Positions 5,913 to 8,515 of a DNA stretch of 8,515 bases are shown here, piece by piece. The translations under genes were made by a program, and so were the position numbers. The stretch covers positions 1-8,515 of the forward strand of contig JALVWW010000245.1 in the NCBI GenBank assembly GCA_027023175.1, in the 5' to 3' direction. How positions within the stretch are numbered: the first letter of the stretch is position 1; each line of letters starts with the position of its first letter. This DNA comes from Campylobacterales bacterium. GTDB taxonomy: Bacteria > Campylobacterota > Campylobacteria > Campylobacterales > JALSKU01. Below the pieces are notes generated by a model, which saw only the letters and a list, made by a program, of their open reading frames with translations, searched no databases and was not told the DNA's origin.

Positions 5913-7328
5913 CTATTTTCCCTCCAATAATTTTTCTAATTCAAAAACTTTTTGATTTCTTACTGTTTTAACTTTTAAAAGCTCTAAAAGTGCCTGTATC
6001 TCTTGAGAGTGTTTGATAAGCACATCACTTATTTTTTCAAGCCCCTCTTTATACTTTCCTTCATACTGTTCAAAAACTTTTTTTGTAAATTCAAACTCTT
6101 TTTGCTTTGCTTTTACATCATAGTCTTTGCTCTTAACTTCGGTAATTATTTGTCTTATTTTTAGAGCTAAACCTTTTTTGGCAAGAGATAATTTTTCAGC
6201 CATTTGCATATGTTTTACTTTTGCTTCTTGAAATTCAGCAGATTTTTTACCGCCGTCAAATAAATTCCACTTGAGTTGAGCCCCAAATGTAACACTATCA
6301 TGTTTTATAAAATCATTAAAAGGCTTATCATCAGCACTAGAAAATTCACCAAAAGCACCTATCATAGGATAGTATGCACTTTTTTTAAGCTTTATATTTT
6401 CTTTGGTAATTTTATAACCAAGTTTTGCCATCTTTAGGTCTAAAGTTTTACTTACCAACTCGTTAATACTCTCTTTTGGAAGAGGAGCAAGTTCATTTAC
6501 ATGAGAAATAGAGCTTACTTTTTCACCTATTAAAAATTCAAGATATTGATATGCCAAGTCCCTGTTTAGTTTTGCCTGGTTCAAGTAACTAAGCACACTT
6601 GCTCTTTTTGCCTGGACTTCCAATATGTCAGTATCTTTTGCATATCCCTCTTTTTTGAAAGCTCGTATTATATCTTCAAGTTTATCTATATTTTGTTTTA
6701 ACTTTTTTAAGTGTTTTATATAATTTTCAACAAGAGAGATATTATAAAAAGTCTTTTTTGTTTGATATATCTCTTCATTGATTATCTTTTTTGTATCAAG
6801 TTTTGATAGTTTTTCCATATCTTTCATAATTATTTTATACTGAGTCAGCTTGTATCCGGTAAAAATAGGAACTTGGTATGTAAGTTTATTTTGAAAATGA
6901 TTTCTGTATCCGGGGTAGTTTAGATCATCTGGAGCTGTATCTAAAAGTTGATCCTGCATAGCAGGATTTGACATAATATTTGTAAATGTTCCAAAATCAC
7001 CGCCTGCCATGCTAAGTGCTTGCCCCACACCTCCTAAAAAATCACTAAAACCAAAATCTCTAAAAGTAGCCTCTCTGCTTTGAAGTTTAAAACCAAAAAC
7101 ATTTCCTGCATCATTACTTCTGATAGCATTTAGAGTATAGTCAAGATTACCATAGTTATAGCTCTTGGCAATCCTTGTTTTAAATTTGGCTATTTTTTCA
7201 TCGAATTTTGCTATTTTAATGCTTGAGCTATTTCTTTTTAAAAGTAAAATAGCCTCATTTAAAGTCAAATTTGACTGAATTGCAAAAACAGATGAAATAA
7301 AAACCAAAAAAGTTAAAAAAATTCTCAT
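5913..7328 (-). CDS. TolC-family outer-membrane efflux channel
   Basis: A 471-residue protein of usual OEP length that would form the trimeric outer-membrane exit duct for the pump encoded downstream. It begins with a signal peptide (MRIFLTFLVFISSVFA, likely cleaved after residue 16) and has the internal duplication typical of the family. Equivalent strand-to-helix turns occur at YQVPIFTGYK (151-160) and LKWNLFDGGKK (352-362), each followed by long coiled-coil helices (about 160-268 and 360-470). The motif YKEGLEKISDVL (426-437) is typical of the helical barrel. Residues 71-146 form a Gly/Asp/Asn-rich stretch, probably part of the first outer-membrane strands and an enlarged surface loop. ATG at 7326-7328 follows AGGAGG (7333-7338) by 4 nt. 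It is the first gene of the efflux operon, 83 bp after serA. TolC-family membership is clear; the substrate is not. Confidence 0.94.
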   Translation of the reverse strand: MRIFLTFLVFISSVFAIQSNLTLNEAILLLKRNSSSIKIAKFDEKIAKFKTRIAKSYNYGNLDYTLNAIRSNDAGNVFGFKLQSREATFRDFGFSDFLGGVGQALSMAGGDFGTFTNIMSNPAMQDQLLDTAPDDLNYPGYRNHFQNKLTYQVPIFTGYKLTQYKIIMKDMEKLSKLDTKKIINEEIYQTKKTFYNISLVENYIKHLKKLKQNIDKLEDIIRAFKKEGYAKDTDILEVQAKRASVLSYLNQAKLNRDLAYQYLEFLIGEKVSSISHVNELAPLPKESINELVSKTLDLKMAKLGYKITKENIKLKKSAYYPMIGAFGEFSSADDKPFNDFIKHDSVTFGAQLKWNLFDGGKKSAEFQEAKVKHMQMAEKLSLAKKGLALKIRQIITEVKSKDYDVKAKQKEFEFTKKVFEQYEGKYKEGLEKISDVLIKHSQEIQALLELLKVKTVRNQKVFELEKLLEGK

Positions 7329-7350
7329 AAACCCTCCTTAAAAAGGTTGA

Positions 7351-7356
7351 ATTATA
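7351..7356 (-). promoter_or_regulatory. -10 box of the likely efflux-operon promoter
   Basis: The minus strand reads TATAAT, with the predicted start near 7344 and a leader of about 16 nt carrying AGGAGG. No good -35 is present, but the upstream DNA (7371-7411) is almost entirely A and T, the type of promoter usual in Campylobacterota. A small inverted repeat, AAGTT-AC-AACTT (7359-7370), lies just upstream and could bind a repressor. This is the only clear gap before the four pump genes. No regulator gene is adjacent. Confidence 0.5.
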
Positions 7357-7411
7357 TAAAGTTACAACTTAATATCTAATAAACAATAATTATAAGATAA
7401 TATTATATAAA

Positions 7412-8515
7412 TTATAATATTACATAAGATACATCGATACAGGCACTCAGTTGTGACAGTTGCGACAATATCTCTTTTGTAACCGTATTGTCGACCAAAA
7501 TAACTGCAAGTGCTTGAGATTTGTTATTTCTGCCGAGTCTAAAGTCTGCTATATTGATACCGTTTTTAGCCAAAATAGTACCTATGTCACCGATAACACC
7601 CGGTACATCGGTATTTTTAAATATGATCATTTTTCCTTTAGGCTCGACATCCAAACTAAATCCATCAAATTTGACAACTCTTTGTATATCATCACCAAAA
7701 GCCGTACCACTTATCTCAATGGTACCCTTATTTGTGCTAAGATATATATCAATTCTGTTTTTATAAGCACTGTCACCCTTGGAAATCTCTGTAACGGTTT
7801 TTATCCCTTTTTCTTTTGCTACAAACTCAGCATTTACATAATTAATTTGTTCGCCCATAAATTCTCCGAGACTACCTACTATCGCAAAAGTGAGCAATGA
7901 GTCAAGATACTCAGATATATCACCTTCAGCTACAACTTTTATGGTTCTGATAGGAGCTTTGTTTACCTGGGCTGCAAGAGAACCCATTTTTTGCATTAGT
8001 TCCAAATAGGGCTTTACAAATGTAGGCATTTTGGTTTCATCTATCGGAAGATTGAGAGCATTTGGATAAGAGCTTCCTCTTGCGGCACAAATAGCCTGTT
8101 CAGCAGCCTGGGTCGCTATTTTTTCCTGAGATTCATATGTATTTGCTCCAAGATGTGGAGTAACTGAGATATTTTCAATATCCAAAAGCTTGTTGTCTGT
8201 TGCAGGCTCTTTTGCAAATACATCGATACCGGCATAAGCAATCTTACCGCTTTTTATATTCTCATAAAGTGCATCTTCATTATAAAGCCCGCCTCTAGCA
8301 CAGTTTACAAGTCTTACTCCATCTTTCATCTTTTTAATTTCATCGTAAGAAATCATATCAATGGTTTCTTTGTTTTTTGGAGTATGAATCGTAATAAAAT
8401 CACAAGCTAAAATATCATCAAAGTTTTCAGTATATTTTACACCAAGATCTATCGCTTTTTTCGGGTCAATATAAGGGTCATACGCGATAACATCCATCCC
8501 AAAAGCTTTGGCTCT
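7412..8515 (-). CDS. serA: D-3-phosphoglycerate dehydrogenase, long form, 5' end missing
   Basis: Catalyses the NAD-dependent oxidation of 3-phosphoglycerate, the first step of serine synthesis, in the cytoplasm. The frame is open to the right edge: six codons (RAKAFG) precede the internal Met at 8497, so that Met is not the start. The 367 visible residues begin just after where the GxGxxG nucleotide-binding loop should lie. The dehydrogenase triad is present: Arg in NCARGG (visible residue 74), Glu in DVFAKEP (103) and His in TPHLGANT (121). A linker/allosteric substrate-binding domain follows (about 160-290), then a C-terminal ACT domain (about 294-367: DVPGVIGDIG, NIADFRLGR) that usually mediates serine feedback. 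The ASB plus ACT layout marks the long form of about 530 residues. It is immediately upstream of the efflux operon, with no visible intrinsic terminator between them; a functional link is not evident. Confidence 0.96.
   Translation of the reverse strand, partial: RAKAFGMDVIAYDPYIDPKKAIDLGVKYTENFDDILACDFITIHTPKNKETIDMISYDEIKKMKDGVRLVNCARGGLYNEDALYENIKSGKIAYAGIDVFAKEPATDNKLLDIENISVTPHLGANTYESQEKIATQAAEQAICAARGSSYPNALNLPIDETKMPTFVKPYLELMQKMGSLAAQVNKAPIRTIKVVAEGDISEYLDSLLTFAIVGSLGEFMGEQINYVNAEFVAKEKGIKTVTEISKGDSAYKNRIDIYLSTNKGTIEISGTAFGDDIQRVVKFDGFSLDVEPKGKMIIFKNTDVPGVIGDIGTILAKNGINIADFRLGRNNKSQALAVILVDNTVTKEILSQLSQLSACIDVSYVIL

Noticed and set aside
7341..7411. Intrinsic terminator of serA
   Set aside because: No GC-rich stem followed by T residues could be found; readthrough from serA into the efflux operon remains possible.
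7397..7422. Two copies of ATAATATTA, 17 bp apart, as paired operators
   Set aside because: One copy lies within the last codons of serA and the surroundings are nearly pure A and T, so chance recurrence is likely.

Overview
The window is AT-rich, densely packed and read entirely from the minus strand. Its protein set points to Campylobacterota (the former Epsilonproteobacteria), perhaps a Sulfurimonas- or Sulfurovum-like sulfur oxidiser. That assignment is inferred from base composition, strong purine-rich ribosome binding sites and general protein character; no database comparison was made. I see no mobile elements, CRISPR arrays, tRNA or rRNA genes.

In transcription order (right to left) the genes are: serA (5' end off the right edge); an outer-membrane TolC-type channel; a compact periplasmic adaptor; two consecutive half-size RND inner-membrane proteins; efp (elongation factor P); a DJ-1/PfpI-family protein; and dnaE (3' end off the left edge). 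Housekeeping genes (serA, efp, dnaE) thus flank a four-gene tripartite efflux operon.

The channel, adaptor and RND-N genes are separated by 1 and 9 bp, and RND-N and RND-C overlap by 1 or 4 bp, so they look like one translationally coupled unit driven from the AT-rich 83-bp gap after serA. Together they would form an envelope-spanning pump. The most unusual point is that the RND permease is two proteins divided exactly at the pseudo-twofold boundary between TM6 and TM7. No domain seems to be missing. The N-half ends in a histidine cluster and has an alternating HxHxHxH cytoplasmic loop after TM4. The transmembrane proton-relay positions differ from AcrB (one TM4 Asp instead of two, and Arg in place of the TM10 Lys).

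A 13-bp perfect hairpin covers the end of the RND operon, just before efp. efp and the DJ-1 gene are coupled (10-bp gap, ribosome binding site overlapping the efp stop codon). dnaE starts at GTG behind a perfect AT-rich palindrome that includes its ribosome binding site and two TATAAT boxes. The intergenic gaps are all under 100 bp.
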